Part shown: piece after piece, positions 1 to 7,523 of the stretch
Layout: each line of letters begins with the position of its first letter
Numbering within the stretch: the stretch's first letter is position 1
Source: an uncultured Collinsella sp.
GTDB lineage: Bacteria > Actinomycetota > Coriobacteriia > Coriobacteriales > Coriobacteriaceae
NCBI GenBank assembly: GCA_902491345.1
Contig: CABUHI010000026.1
Location: 1 to 21,589, forward strand
Direction of reading: 5' to 3'
DNA length: 21,589 bases
Program-made: the position numbers and the translations under genes
The notes under the pieces: generated by a model
Databases searched by the model: none
What the model was told of the DNA's origin: nothing
Seen by the model: only the letters and a program-made list of their open reading frames with translations

Positions 1-274
1 CTGTCGCCGCGCCCCGCAGTGCCCGCTTCCCCCGAGAACAATTATCAGTGCAGGTAAACGCGTTGTCGCCACTTGGCGTGGTCGACCTGTCCTGATTTTG
101 CCGCATACTTCTGGTTTTAGCCATCGTTGCGGTCGATCGACCGTCAAAACTATTCGATTAGCAAGACTTTCGAGGATGATTATTTCTAGATTTCGGAATA
201 ATTTATAACTAATTCGCAAAAATCTATCGATATCTAGTATGATTATCAGCAACTTCCACGCTAGGAGACTGCTG
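1..274. other. AT-rich region upstream of the ATPase/TOPRIM pair; no gene called
   Basis: No convincing gene is visible. All three plus-strand frames are open at the left edge and the first 60 bases are GC-rich. One frame ends in TAA at 55-57, so the 3' tail of an upstream gene is possible but undecidable. From about 140 on the DNA is AT-rich and probably holds the promoter of the pair; TATAAC at 204-209 is the best -10 candidate, without a convincing -35. A perfect 14-base palindrome, CGGTCGATCGACCG, lies at 130-143. A 7-base inverted repeat (TAGATTT 187-193, AAATCTA 220-226) flanks the -10 candidate. An ATG at 239 is in frame with the first gene but has no ribosome binding site. Confidence 0.4.
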
Positions 275-1756
275 ATGGTTCGTATTGTTCAGATCGCGTT
301 GCATGATTTTAAGAATATTGCCTTTGGCGAGATTGCCTTTACGAAATCGAAGCCCGGCTCTGCCTTTGTGCCCGGGGCGGACGTTATAGGCATTTATGGC
401 CAAAATGGCTCCGGCAAGACTTCTGTAATTGAGGCGATTGACCTGGTCAAAACCCTGATGACGGGTGCCGCATATGACAGGCAGAAAGTTCTCGACTACT
501 TCTATCCTGGCAAAGACTCTTTTTCAATTGACATTGAGTTTAACATTGATACCGCGGATGAATTATTTCTTACGTTCTACACCGTCACTTTTTCGCGTAG
601 AGCAGACTCTGCTTGGATTTCGCACGAAAAAATGGCTGTAAAACAATTCAATGTCGATAAAGACAAATGGGGGTCTAAGAGGACTCTCGTGGAGCTTGTT
701 CAAGAGGCCCCCGAGTCTGCCGCGGCGGTTCTGCCCAGAAATCGCTGGTCCCATCTTTTGAACGCGGATCAACAGCTTAAGATGTCGATGTTGGTTTCGC
801 TAGGTGTTCTTCAGCGGGGCAACATGTCCCCCATGCTTTCCATACAAACTGTTAAATATCTGATCTCGCTTTTTGCCTGCGATTTCAATCTTTATATGCA
901 GGAGGAACCTCCGGAGCAATTGCAGATTAATGAGGCAGTGTACGAGCTGCAATCGGCTTCTTTCAAGAGTGCCCATCAAGAGATTCTCACTCCGCTGTAT
1001 TGCCTGCTCGCCGAGCTTGGGCTTTATTTCCGTTACCGAGTCAATGTGTTTACGACGCTGGCAAATGCAACTTGCAGCTTAAACGTACTTTCGATGGATA
1101 TTATCGATGATCGCGTGTTTGGCCAGAAGGGTCACCTTTCTGTCAATCTTTTTAAGCCCGCTGTTATTAAGGACGATGATTTCCCAGCCGTTTCGTCTGC
1201 GATTAAGCGTGTGAGCGGATTAATTGGCACACTTGTACCGGGCCTTTCCATCGAGGTTAAAGTCATTGGATCTCAGCTTTTGGATAAGGGCGATTCACCC
1301 GCCAAGCAAGTCGAGTTTCTTTCTTGCCGCAATGGGGTCGAGATTCCACTGCGCTGTGAATCTGAGGGCGTAAGAAAACTCATCTCTTTCTCGCTCTGCC
1401 TTATGGAAGTCCATTCGTACTCCGACGCATTCCTTGCAATTGACGAGCTCGACTCGGGCGTATTCGAATTCCTCTTGGGGCAGCTTCTTTCCGTGCTTGA
1501 GTCGTTTGGCAAGGGGCAGCTCTTGTTTACTGCCCACAACCTACGTGTTCTTGAATTGCTGCCGGCATCGGAGATTCTTCTGACCACTGCAGATCCTGAT
1601 AATAGGTTTGTTCGCTTTAAAGGCGTTAAGCCCACCAATAACATGCGTGACCAGTATTTGCGCGCGATTAGCCTTGGCGATAGCGGACAGCGTTTGTACG
1701 ATTCTACGGACAGGTACTCAATCGATGCCGCGCTCTGCTTGGATGGTGACGAGTAG
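275..1756 (+). CDS. AAA/ABC-type ATPase (OLD/AAA_15-like), candidate defence ATPase
   Basis: A 493-residue soluble P-loop ATPase of the RecF/SMC/OLD type. A Walker A motif GQNGSGKTS lies at residues 42-50. A degenerate ABC signature (SEGVRK) starts near residue 363. Walker B AFLAIDELD has D390 and E391, followed by an H-loop TAHN with H421. The central region between Walker A and the signature is family-variable and presumably helical. The start at 275 is preferred over the in-frame ATG at 239 because AGGAG (263-267) sits seven bases before it. The stop overlaps the GTG start of the next gene by one base (TAGTG), so the two are probably translationally coupled. Known two-gene OLD-like systems pair such an ATPase with a TOPRIM nuclease; assignment to defence here is inference. 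Base composition is more AT-rich than in the genes downstream, consistent with transfer. Confidence 0.85.
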   Translation: MVRIVQIALHDFKNIAFGEIAFTKSKPGSAFVPGADVIGIYGQNGSGKTSVIEAIDLVKTLMTGAAYDRQKVLDYFYPGKDSFSIDIEFNIDTADELFLTFYTVTFSRRADSAWISHEKMAVKQFNVDKDKWGSKRTLVELVQEAPESAAAVLPRNRWSHLLNADQQLKMSMLVSLGVLQRGNMSPMLSIQTVKYLISLFACDFNLYMQEEPPEQLQINEAVYELQSASFKSAHQEILTPLYCLLAELGLYFRYRVNVFTTLANATCSLNVLSMDIIDDRVFGQKGHLSVNLFKPAVIKDDDFPAVSSAIKRVSGLIGTLVPGLSIEVKVIGSQLLDKGDSPAKQVEFLSCRNGVEIPLRCESEGVRKLISFSLCLMEVHSYSDAFLAIDELDSGVFEFLLGQLLSVLESFGKGQLLFTAHNLRVLELLPASEILLTTADPDNRFVRFKGVKPTNNMRDQYLRAISLGDSGQRLYDSTDRYSIDAALCLDGDE

Positions 1757-2502
1757 TGGGTGCCACCGAGTTCGTTCTTTTTATCGTCGAAGGCGAAACT
1801 GATGAGCTGGCATTGGGTCGTGCTCTTACAAGTTTGTTTGCAAGCGGGGAGCATCCTGGTCCTCGTTTTGGGATTGTGCGCGGCGACATCACATCGGTAC
1901 ATGCTCTCGGTGCAGGAAATCCCGCTTCGACTATTAAGAGGCGGTTGGTTGATACCGTGAAGGAATTTCTCGCTAAGGACAAGTTGCGTGCCACCGATTT
2001 AGACGCCATTGTGCTGTTGTCCGATACCGATGGCGCATTTATCGATGATTCGCTGGTTGTCTATGATGAAGATGGGCCTCATTGTTCCTATTTTGAAGAT
2101 AGGATCGAAACGTCGAACGTCGCCTCGCTGCGTCAGAGAAATCAATGTAAATCTTCGTGTCTTAAGACGTTATCTAGGACGCATGAGCTGACCTGTAACA
2201 AAAGGAAGATTCCTTTTAAAGCTGCATATATGTCACGCAACCTTGAGCATGCTTTGTCCGATTTTTCAGGTAGGGCAACACAGCAGAAAAAGTATGATCT
2301 GGCGCGCAAGTTTTCTAAAAAATACGGCACGGACGTTATTGGTTTCTTGGAGCTCCTTACGTTCCTTGCTCCCGTTGGCTCATATCAGGATAGTTGGGTT
2401 TATATTGCCCAGGACAATAACTCTCTTTTGAGGGGCTCTAACATGAAACAGACGCTCGAGGCTTTGCCCTCTAGTCCAATCAAAGCTGCCTCCTCCCTCT
2501 AA
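1756..2502 (+). CDS. TOPRIM-like protein, partner of the upstream ATPase
   Basis: A 248-residue protein not assigned to a named family. Near the N-terminus it has a hydrophobic strand followed by VEGETDE (E12). After a second hydrophobic stretch comes LLSDTDG (D90, D92). This E...DxD order is the TOPRIM metal-binding pattern of OLD nucleases, RloB/AbiLii and AriB. A further acidic segment, RNLEHAL, lies in the middle, and the C-terminal half is helical and basic. The GTG start at 1756 overlaps the previous stop. With the ATPase it looks like a split OLD system: the ATPase would sense or clamp and this subunit would cut nucleic acid. It is shorter than typical RloB or AriB proteins as I remember them, so family membership is unsettled. 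Codon use is AT-richer than in the exopolysaccharide genes. No transmembrane segment or signal peptide is seen. Confidence 0.7.
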   Translation: MGATEFVLFIVEGETDELALGRALTSLFASGEHPGPRFGIVRGDITSVHALGAGNPASTIKRRLVDTVKEFLAKDKLRATDLDAIVLLSDTDGAFIDDSLVVYDEDGPHCSYFEDRIETSNVASLRQRNQCKSSCLKTLSRTHELTCNKRKIPFKAAYMSRNLEHALSDFSGRATQQKKYDLARKFSKKYGTDVIGFLELLTFLAPVGSYQDSWVYIAQDNNSLLRGSNMKQTLEALPSSPIKAASSL

Positions 2503-2542
2503 AAAAGTTCTTAAAACAGCCTTAAAGGTGCCCTTGCTTGCG

Positions 2543-2573
2543 TTGACAGCGTAAAATACGCATGTTTGACTAT
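2543..2573 (+). promoter_or_regulatory. Candidate promoter of the pel-like operon with a palindrome in the spacer
   Basis: A perfect -35 hexamer TTGACA is at 2543-2548. The best -10 is weak: GACTAT at 2568-2573, 19 bases downstream. A perfect palindrome GCGTA-AAA-TACGC (2549-2561) starts directly after the -35 box, where a regulator would block or remodel polymerase. The ribosome binding site GGGGAGGGG (2591-2599) precedes the first ATG at 2606. No terminator is visible between 2502 and this site. Confidence 0.45.
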
Positions 2574-2605
2574 GACAAAAGTGGATTTTAGGGGAGGGGT
2601 GCGCC

Positions 2606-4744
2606 ATGGAGGTGCTGGTTGTTGGCAACACCGCATATGTTGACGATGACTTTTGTGCCAAGGCGTTCCCCGGGGACCATGTTCAGGTCGTAGCCGCGCA
2701 GGACACGCGCCGCGACGAGTCATCGCCCCATGCCTCGTGGAAAGAGCTTCTGCAACACCTGGATCAGGCCTACGAGTTCGACCGCGTGGTCTACCTATCC
2801 AATTACCTTACCCCGCATACCGATACCGTGGGCGATATCGAGACGCTGCGCTCGGTCTTTCGTGCGTGCGCGGGTCGCCGGGTCCAACTGCTGTATGTAG
2901 CGGGGCCCGCGGGTGCCGAGGGTGCCGCCGACGCCGCGGGGCGAACGGGCAAGGGCATTATCGCGCGCGCAGCCAACGACCTGTGCCGCTACTACGCTGC
3001 TCGCGAGGGCGTTCAGACCAAGATCCTGCGCGTGCCCTTCCTGTACACTGCCTCCGCCGCGCTGGAAGATCCGTTTTTGGTGCCGTTGTTCGATGCGTGC
3101 TCAACTGGATCGGTTGCTCTGCAGGGCGCGGAGGATGCGGCGTTTCCCCTGCTGTGCGCCGAGGAACTCGCGGTGCTGGTGCGCCGTATCTTCGACAGCT
3201 GGGATGGCAACTTTGAGACGCTCGACGTAGCCGATACCTTCCATCACACTGCGGGTGAGGTGGGCGACGCCCTCAAGGCGCTGTTCCCCGGCCTTGCCGT
3301 TGCCTATGGCGATTCTGCTGGTTACGCCCTGCCCGCCAGCGACGTCGCTCGCGTGCGCTATGGCTGGTTTCAGCGCTACGACTTGCTGCGCGATCTTTCG
3401 ACCATTCAAGCGCGTTGGGATGCTGGCCGCGCAAAGAAGGTCAACCCCTTGCGCGCCGCCATCGACCGCATCCAAATGCGCACGCTGCCTATTAAATGCC
3501 TGGAGACGGCAGCTGCCTGGGTCCTGTTCGAGGTGCTGGAGCATCTTTTCTCCCAATCGGCCCAGCTCAACGTGCTCGATTATCGCCTGCTCTACGTGGT
3601 GCTGATCGGCACGCTGTATGGATTGGACTTTGGCCTGGTTGCGGCGCTGCTGGCGTCGGTGGGTTTGGCCGCGAGCTACTTTACTCAGTACGGCTATACC
3701 TTTCAGGGCCTGTTCTACGAGCCGTCTAACTGGCTGCCGTTTATTGCGTACTTTGTGGTGGGTGCCGTGTGCGGCTATGTGCAGCTGCGCAACAGCGAAG
3801 CCATTAGGGCGGAGCGCGATCAAAACGAGCTCGTGCGCAACCGCAATACGTTCCTTACGCAGCTCTACCACGACGCTATTGAGGACAAGCGCGCGTACAG
3901 GCGCCAGATCGTGGGTCGCCACGACAGCTTTGGCAAGATCTTTGCCGTGACGCAGGAGCTCGACGTACTCAACCCGCGCGACATCTATCGCAAGTGCTGC
4001 GAGCTTCTGGGCGAGATCCTCGAGAACGATTCGGTGGCGATCTACCATGTTTCGGGCGGGGCATTTGCACGCCTGGTGGCAGCAAGTCCCGCGATTGCCG
4101 AAGATGCCGCACGCTCGCTCACGCTCGAGCAGCTTGCACCTCTTTTGGGCGACGGGGGTCGTTCGAACCTGTGGGTGAACCGCGGGCTGACGCCGGGGCT
4201 TCCCATGTTTGGATACACGATCGAGCGCGACGGGGCACCCGCCGTGTTGATCTTTGTGCGTAGTGCGGCCGAAAACCAAATGACCCTCTATTATCAAAAC
4301 CTGTTCCGCATCTTGTGCGGGCTGGTCGAAAGCGCGCTGGGCCGTGCTTTTGACTATGAGGCGGTGGCGCAGGATAAACGCTGCGTTGACGGCACTTGCG
4401 TGCTCAAGCAGGCTGCCTTTGGCCAAGAGCTCGCGGCGGAGCAGGCTCTGGCAGATAGCAAGATGGGGAGTTTTTTGCTCCTGCGCGTGGTACCGGGTAT
4501 GGAGCCTGTCGGCGAGCTGGTGGGCGCAATTGGGTCGGCAATCCGCGAGAGCGACGCGGCGGGCTTGGTCGACGGCGACGTGCTCTACCTGCTTATGCGC
4601 CAGGCAAAGGCGTGCGATCTGCCCATTATCCGCGAGCGTCTGAGTGCAAAGCAGATTGCGGTGGAGCCCGTCGACGGCGAGGACATCGTGGAGCTGCTGC
4701 AGCACATCTCTTACACCGGTGACGGTGAGGGGGGTGCCGCTTGA
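2606..4744 (+). CDS. pelD: PelD-like c-di-GMP receptor with N-terminal SDR-like domain
   Basis: A 712-residue membrane protein in five parts. Residues 1 to about 280 resemble an extended SDR/epimerase, with a Rossmann-like MEVLVVGN start, but the glycine motif is eroded and the YxxxK site reads G112-RTG-K116. About four membrane segments lie at 295-395. A charged coiled-coil linker runs 396-435. A GAF-like domain covers about 440-590. A degenerate GGDEF domain (about 605-705) follows. In it, I-site RxxD is present as RESD (647-650), and exactly five residues later the active-site motif is replaced by DGDVL (656-660). This matches PelD: an inactive cyclase that binds c-di-GMP and turns on Pel polymer synthesis. 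The SDR fusion is a variant I associate with Gram-positive clusters. It leads the operon; its stop overlaps the next gene by four bases. Binding of c-di-GMP is inferred from the motif. Confidence 0.85.
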   Translation: MEVLVVGNTAYVDDDFCAKAFPGDHVQVVAAQDTRRDESSPHASWKELLQHLDQAYEFDRVVYLSNYLTPHTDTVGDIETLRSVFRACAGRRVQLLYVAGPAGAEGAADAAGRTGKGIIARAANDLCRYYAAREGVQTKILRVPFLYTASAALEDPFLVPLFDACSTGSVALQGAEDAAFPLLCAEELAVLVRRIFDSWDGNFETLDVADTFHHTAGEVGDALKALFPGLAVAYGDSAGYALPASDVARVRYGWFQRYDLLRDLSTIQARWDAGRAKKVNPLRAAIDRIQMRTLPIKCLETAAAWVLFEVLEHLFSQSAQLNVLDYRLLYVVLIGTLYGLDFGLVAALLASVGLAASYFTQYGYTFQGLFYEPSNWLPFIAYFVVGAVCGYVQLRNSEAIRAERDQNELVRNRNTFLTQLYHDAIEDKRAYRRQIVGRHDSFGKIFAVTQELDVLNPRDIYRKCCELLGEILENDSVAIYHVSGGAFARLVAASPAIAEDAARSLTLEQLAPLLGDGGRSNLWVNRGLTPGLPMFGYTIERDGAPAVLIFVRSAAENQMTLYYQNLFRILCGLVESALGRAFDYEAVAQDKRCVDGTCVLKQAAFGQELAAEQALADSKMGSFLLLRVVPGMEPVGELVGAIGSAIRESDAAGLVDGDVLYLLMRQAKACDLPIIRERLSAKQIAVEPVDGEDIVELLQHISYTGDGEGGAA

Positions 4745-5646
4745 TCTCGCTTGTCGTTGCTGCCGTCTTGCTGCTGATTCATGCGCTGGTTTGCCTGATG
4801 CTGTGGACGCTCATGAAGCTGGGCCTGCTGCCGGTGCGCGGGCACATGTTGGCTGTGATAGTGCTGGTGCCGCTGTGGGGCCCGTTGCTGGTGGTTCTGC
4901 TATCGGTCCGCAGCGCGGTGTTTGGCGAGGGGCTGAAAGAGTCTGCGCTGGAGTCGCTGCGCTTCAACGACGACCTGCATCGCAGCATCCTGGTGCACGA
5001 CCGTGACGCCGATGCAGGCGTAGTGCCGCTCGAGGAGGCGCTCATCGTCAACGATCCGGCATGCCGGCGCCGCCTAATGCTCTCCATGCTCACCGAGGAG
5101 CCCAACGCGTACCTGGCGCAGCTGCAGGCGGCTAAGCTTAACGACGACGTTGAGGTGGCGCACTATGCCGCGACGGCGGTGGCGCAGATCTCCAAGGAGT
5201 CCGACCTTAAGCTGCAGCAGCTGGAGCGTGCCTTTAAGACGGACCCAAGCGCGCAAAACCTCAACGAATACTGCGATTTTCTTGGTGAATTCTTGGGCTC
5301 GGGCTTGGCCGAGGGGCGCGTGGCTCAGATTCAGAGCCAACAGTACGCGCGCCTGCTTGCGCGTCGCTGCGAGCGCGAGGATACCCTTGAGCTGCGCATT
5401 CGATATGCGACGGCGCTGGCCGATGTCGGACAGATCGACGAGGCGCAGGCCGTGACCGACCAGCTGATGCTCGACGTGCCCGAGGAGCAGGAGGTTTGGA
5501 TGCTTTGCCTGCGCCTGGCCGTGATGCGCCGCGACGGTGACGAGGTCCGCCGTGTGATCGATGCGATTGACAAGCAACATGTGTATTTGAGCGCCGACAA
5601 CCGCGAAAAGTTGGCGTTTTGGCGCGACGGGGAGGAGGCCAGTTGA
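4741..5646 (+). CDS. pelE: PelE-like membrane protein with TPR-type helices
   Basis: A 301-residue protein with two N-terminal membrane segments (about residues 2-27 and 33-55), then a cytosolic region of paired helices (about 90-300) resembling tetratricopeptide repeats. PelE of known Pel systems has this architecture and position and is thought to link PelD with the synthase complex at the membrane. Sequence similarity in this family is weak, so the name rests on topology plus its place between pelD and pelA. The start is TTG at 4741, overlapping the pelD stop as TTGA, with GAGGGGGG at 4727-4734 as ribosome binding site. The same TTGA arrangement recurs at its own 3' end, indicating translational coupling. 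Confidence 0.75.
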   Translation: MISLVVAAVLLLIHALVCLMLWTLMKLGLLPVRGHMLAVIVLVPLWGPLLVVLLSVRSAVFGEGLKESALESLRFNDDLHRSILVHDRDADAGVVPLEEALIVNDPACRRRLMLSMLTEEPNAYLAQLQAAKLNDDVEVAHYAATAVAQISKESDLKLQQLERAFKTDPSAQNLNEYCDFLGEFLGSGLAEGRVAQIQSQQYARLLARRCEREDTLELRIRYATALADVGQIDEAQAVTDQLMLDVPEEQEVWMLCLRLAVMRRDGDEVRRVIDAIDKQHVYLSADNREKLAFWRDGEEAS

Positions 5647-7523
5647 GCGTGGCGCAACATATCCGCGACCGTGCAGGGCGCTTTCGTTGGATGGGACTCC
5701 TCGTGGTGTGGGCGGTCTTTATTGTCATGGCCGCCGTGCTGCTGGTGGAGCGTGCCGGCGTGCAGTACAGTGCGGGCCAGCATAAGCTGGGGATGCTTGC
5801 CGCCAACGATGCGGTGCCGGCCTCCTCGGCAATCTTTGGCCAAAAGCCCACGTGCCTGGTCATTACCGATTCCGATCAAGCTGGCGTCGAGGACGTAAAG
5901 GAACAGTTCGACCAGATCCTGCTCGACATGAAGATCGCCCATCGCGATGTTGATATTGCCACCGACGGTGCGGACGCGATCCCATCGCTCACGTCGTTTG
6001 ATCGCGTGATTGTGCTTATGCCCTCGCTTGACGGGCTGGGTACGCATCTGACCGATCTGATGAGTTGGGTGAGTGCGGGCGGCTCACTCATGCTGGGCAT
6101 GACGCCAGATAACTCGAACTACCTGCAGGCTGTTGCTTCCAAGCTTGGGATCGAATCGGCCGGATATGACTATGCGACAGCCGAAAGTATTGTTCCGAGC
6201 GATGACTTTATGTTGGGCGGAGGAGAGCGCTACGAGTTCTCGGATCCCTTCGATTCTTCGCTTTCGGTTTCATTGCGCGAAACGGCGCGCGTATGGGCAA
6301 AGACCGGTGACGCGGGCACGCCGCTCATTTGGTCTAACGATTGCGGCAGTGGTCACACCGTGGTGTGCAACATTGGTATCTACGACAAGGTCATGCGTGG
6401 GTTCTATGCTTCGGCCATAAGCTTGCTGGGTGATGCCACGGCCTATCCGGTCATCAACAGCGCCGTGTTCTATTTGGACGACTTTCCTAGCCCCGTGCCC
6501 TCGGGCGATGTTACTTATATCAAGCGTGACTACGGCCTTTCCATTGCGGATTTTTACACCAAGGTCTGGTGGCCCGATCTGCAAAAGCTTGCGCAAAAAT
6601 ACGGCATTCGCTATACCGGCGTGATGATCGAAAACTACGAGGACGCGGTCAACCAGACCGAGCCTGCGCGCCAGGCCGATACCACACAGTTTCGCTACTT
6701 TGGCGGCATGCTGCTGCAGATGGGCGGAGAGCTGGGCTTTCACGGCTACAACCATCAGCCTCTGGCGCTCTGGGATACCGACTATGGTACGTTGTACGTC
6801 TACAAGACGTGGAAAAACAAGGAAACGCTCGTCGCATCGCTCAACGAGCTTATCGCCTTCCAAGATGAGGTGCTGCCCAACGCGCACGGCTCGGTTTACG
6901 TGCCGCCGTCAAATATCCTTTCGGCCCGTGCACGCAAGCTTATCGGCACCGACGTTCCGCGCATTAAGACTATTGCCAGTACGTACTTTGAGGACGGTAC
7001 CGACCTGCCCTACGTGCAGGAGTTTGGCGTGGCGAGCGATGGCATTGTGGAGCAGCCGCGTATTGTTTCGGGCGGCATGGTCGACGATTCCTATATGCGC
7101 CTGGCAGCCGTGTCCGAACTCAACATGCACTACGTGAGTACGCATTTTATGCACCCGGACGACCTTTTGGACCCCGATCGCGGAGCCAAGGAGGGCTGGG
7201 AGGTCTACAAGGGCGGCCTGGTCGACTACCTGGAGTGGTTTACCAAATCCGCGCCCGACCTGCGGCACCAGACGGCGTCGGAGTGCTCCGGTGCCATCCA
7301 GCGCTTTTCGTCGGTTACGGTAAGCGTGGATACCAGCGCGGATGCCTGGACGCTCAGCCTGGGCAATTTCCACGACGAGGCGTGGCTCATGTTCCGCGCC
7401 AATAATGGCGAGCCGGGTGCGGTGACGGGTGGCGAACTGACGCACCTTACAGGCAATCTGTATCTGCTCAAGGCAAATGATAAGACCGTGACGATCGAGC
7501 GCAAGGAGGGTGGCGATAAATGA
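5643..7523 (+). CDS. pelA: PelA-like polysaccharide deacetylase (DUF2194/CE4-like), membrane anchored
   Basis: A 626-residue protein with one N-terminal membrane anchor (about residues 12-35) and a large extracytoplasmic part. The first extracellular third resembles a Rossmann-like/amidotransferase-like fold. It is followed by a carbohydrate esterase 4-type barrel. YLDDFPSP carries D279-D280, matching the catalytic/metal Asp motif, and HGYNH (H367, H371) matches the metal-binding HxxxH motif. A later STHFMHPDD segment probably completes the site. The expected role is removing N-acetyl groups from the Pel polymer outside the membrane. The glycoside hydrolase domain of Pseudomonas PelA is absent, as in other Gram-positive clusters. 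TTG 5643 was chosen because it overlaps the pelE stop (TTGA) and follows GGGGAGGAGG (5629-5638); GTG 5649 or TTG 5619 are alternatives. It overlaps pelF by four bases (ATGA). Confidence 0.85.
   Translation: MSVAQHIRDRAGRFRWMGLLVVWAVFIVMAAVLLVERAGVQYSAGQHKLGMLAANDAVPASSAIFGQKPTCLVITDSDQAGVEDVKEQFDQILLDMKIAHRDVDIATDGADAIPSLTSFDRVIVLMPSLDGLGTHLTDLMSWVSAGGSLMLGMTPDNSNYLQAVASKLGIESAGYDYATAESIVPSDDFMLGGGERYEFSDPFDSSLSVSLRETARVWAKTGDAGTPLIWSNDCGSGHTVVCNIGIYDKVMRGFYASAISLLGDATAYPVINSAVFYLDDFPSPVPSGDVTYIKRDYGLSIADFYTKVWWPDLQKLAQKYGIRYTGVMIENYEDAVNQTEPARQADTTQFRYFGGMLLQMGGELGFHGYNHQPLALWDTDYGTLYVYKTWKNKETLVASLNELIAFQDEVLPNAHGSVYVPPSNILSARARKLIGTDVPRIKTIASTYFEDGTDLPYVQEFGVASDGIVEQPRIVSGGMVDDSYMRLAAVSELNMHYVSTHFMHPDDLLDPDRGAKEGWEVYKGGLVDYLEWFTKSAPDLRHQTASECSGAIQRFSSVTVSVDTSADAWTLSLGNFHDEAWLMFRANNGEPGAVTGGELTHLTGNLYLLKANDKTVTIERKEGGDK

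Noticed and set aside
239..274. ATG at 239 as start of the ATPase gene
   Set aside because: No ribosome binding site precedes it, whereas AGGAG lies seven bases before the ATG at 275 and the N-terminal beta strand starts there.
3101..4705. Long open frame on the minus strand across the pelD gene
   Set aside because: Antisense shadow of a GC-rich gene. The plus frame has coherent domains, a ribosome binding site and operon spacing, and the minus translation resembles no protein.
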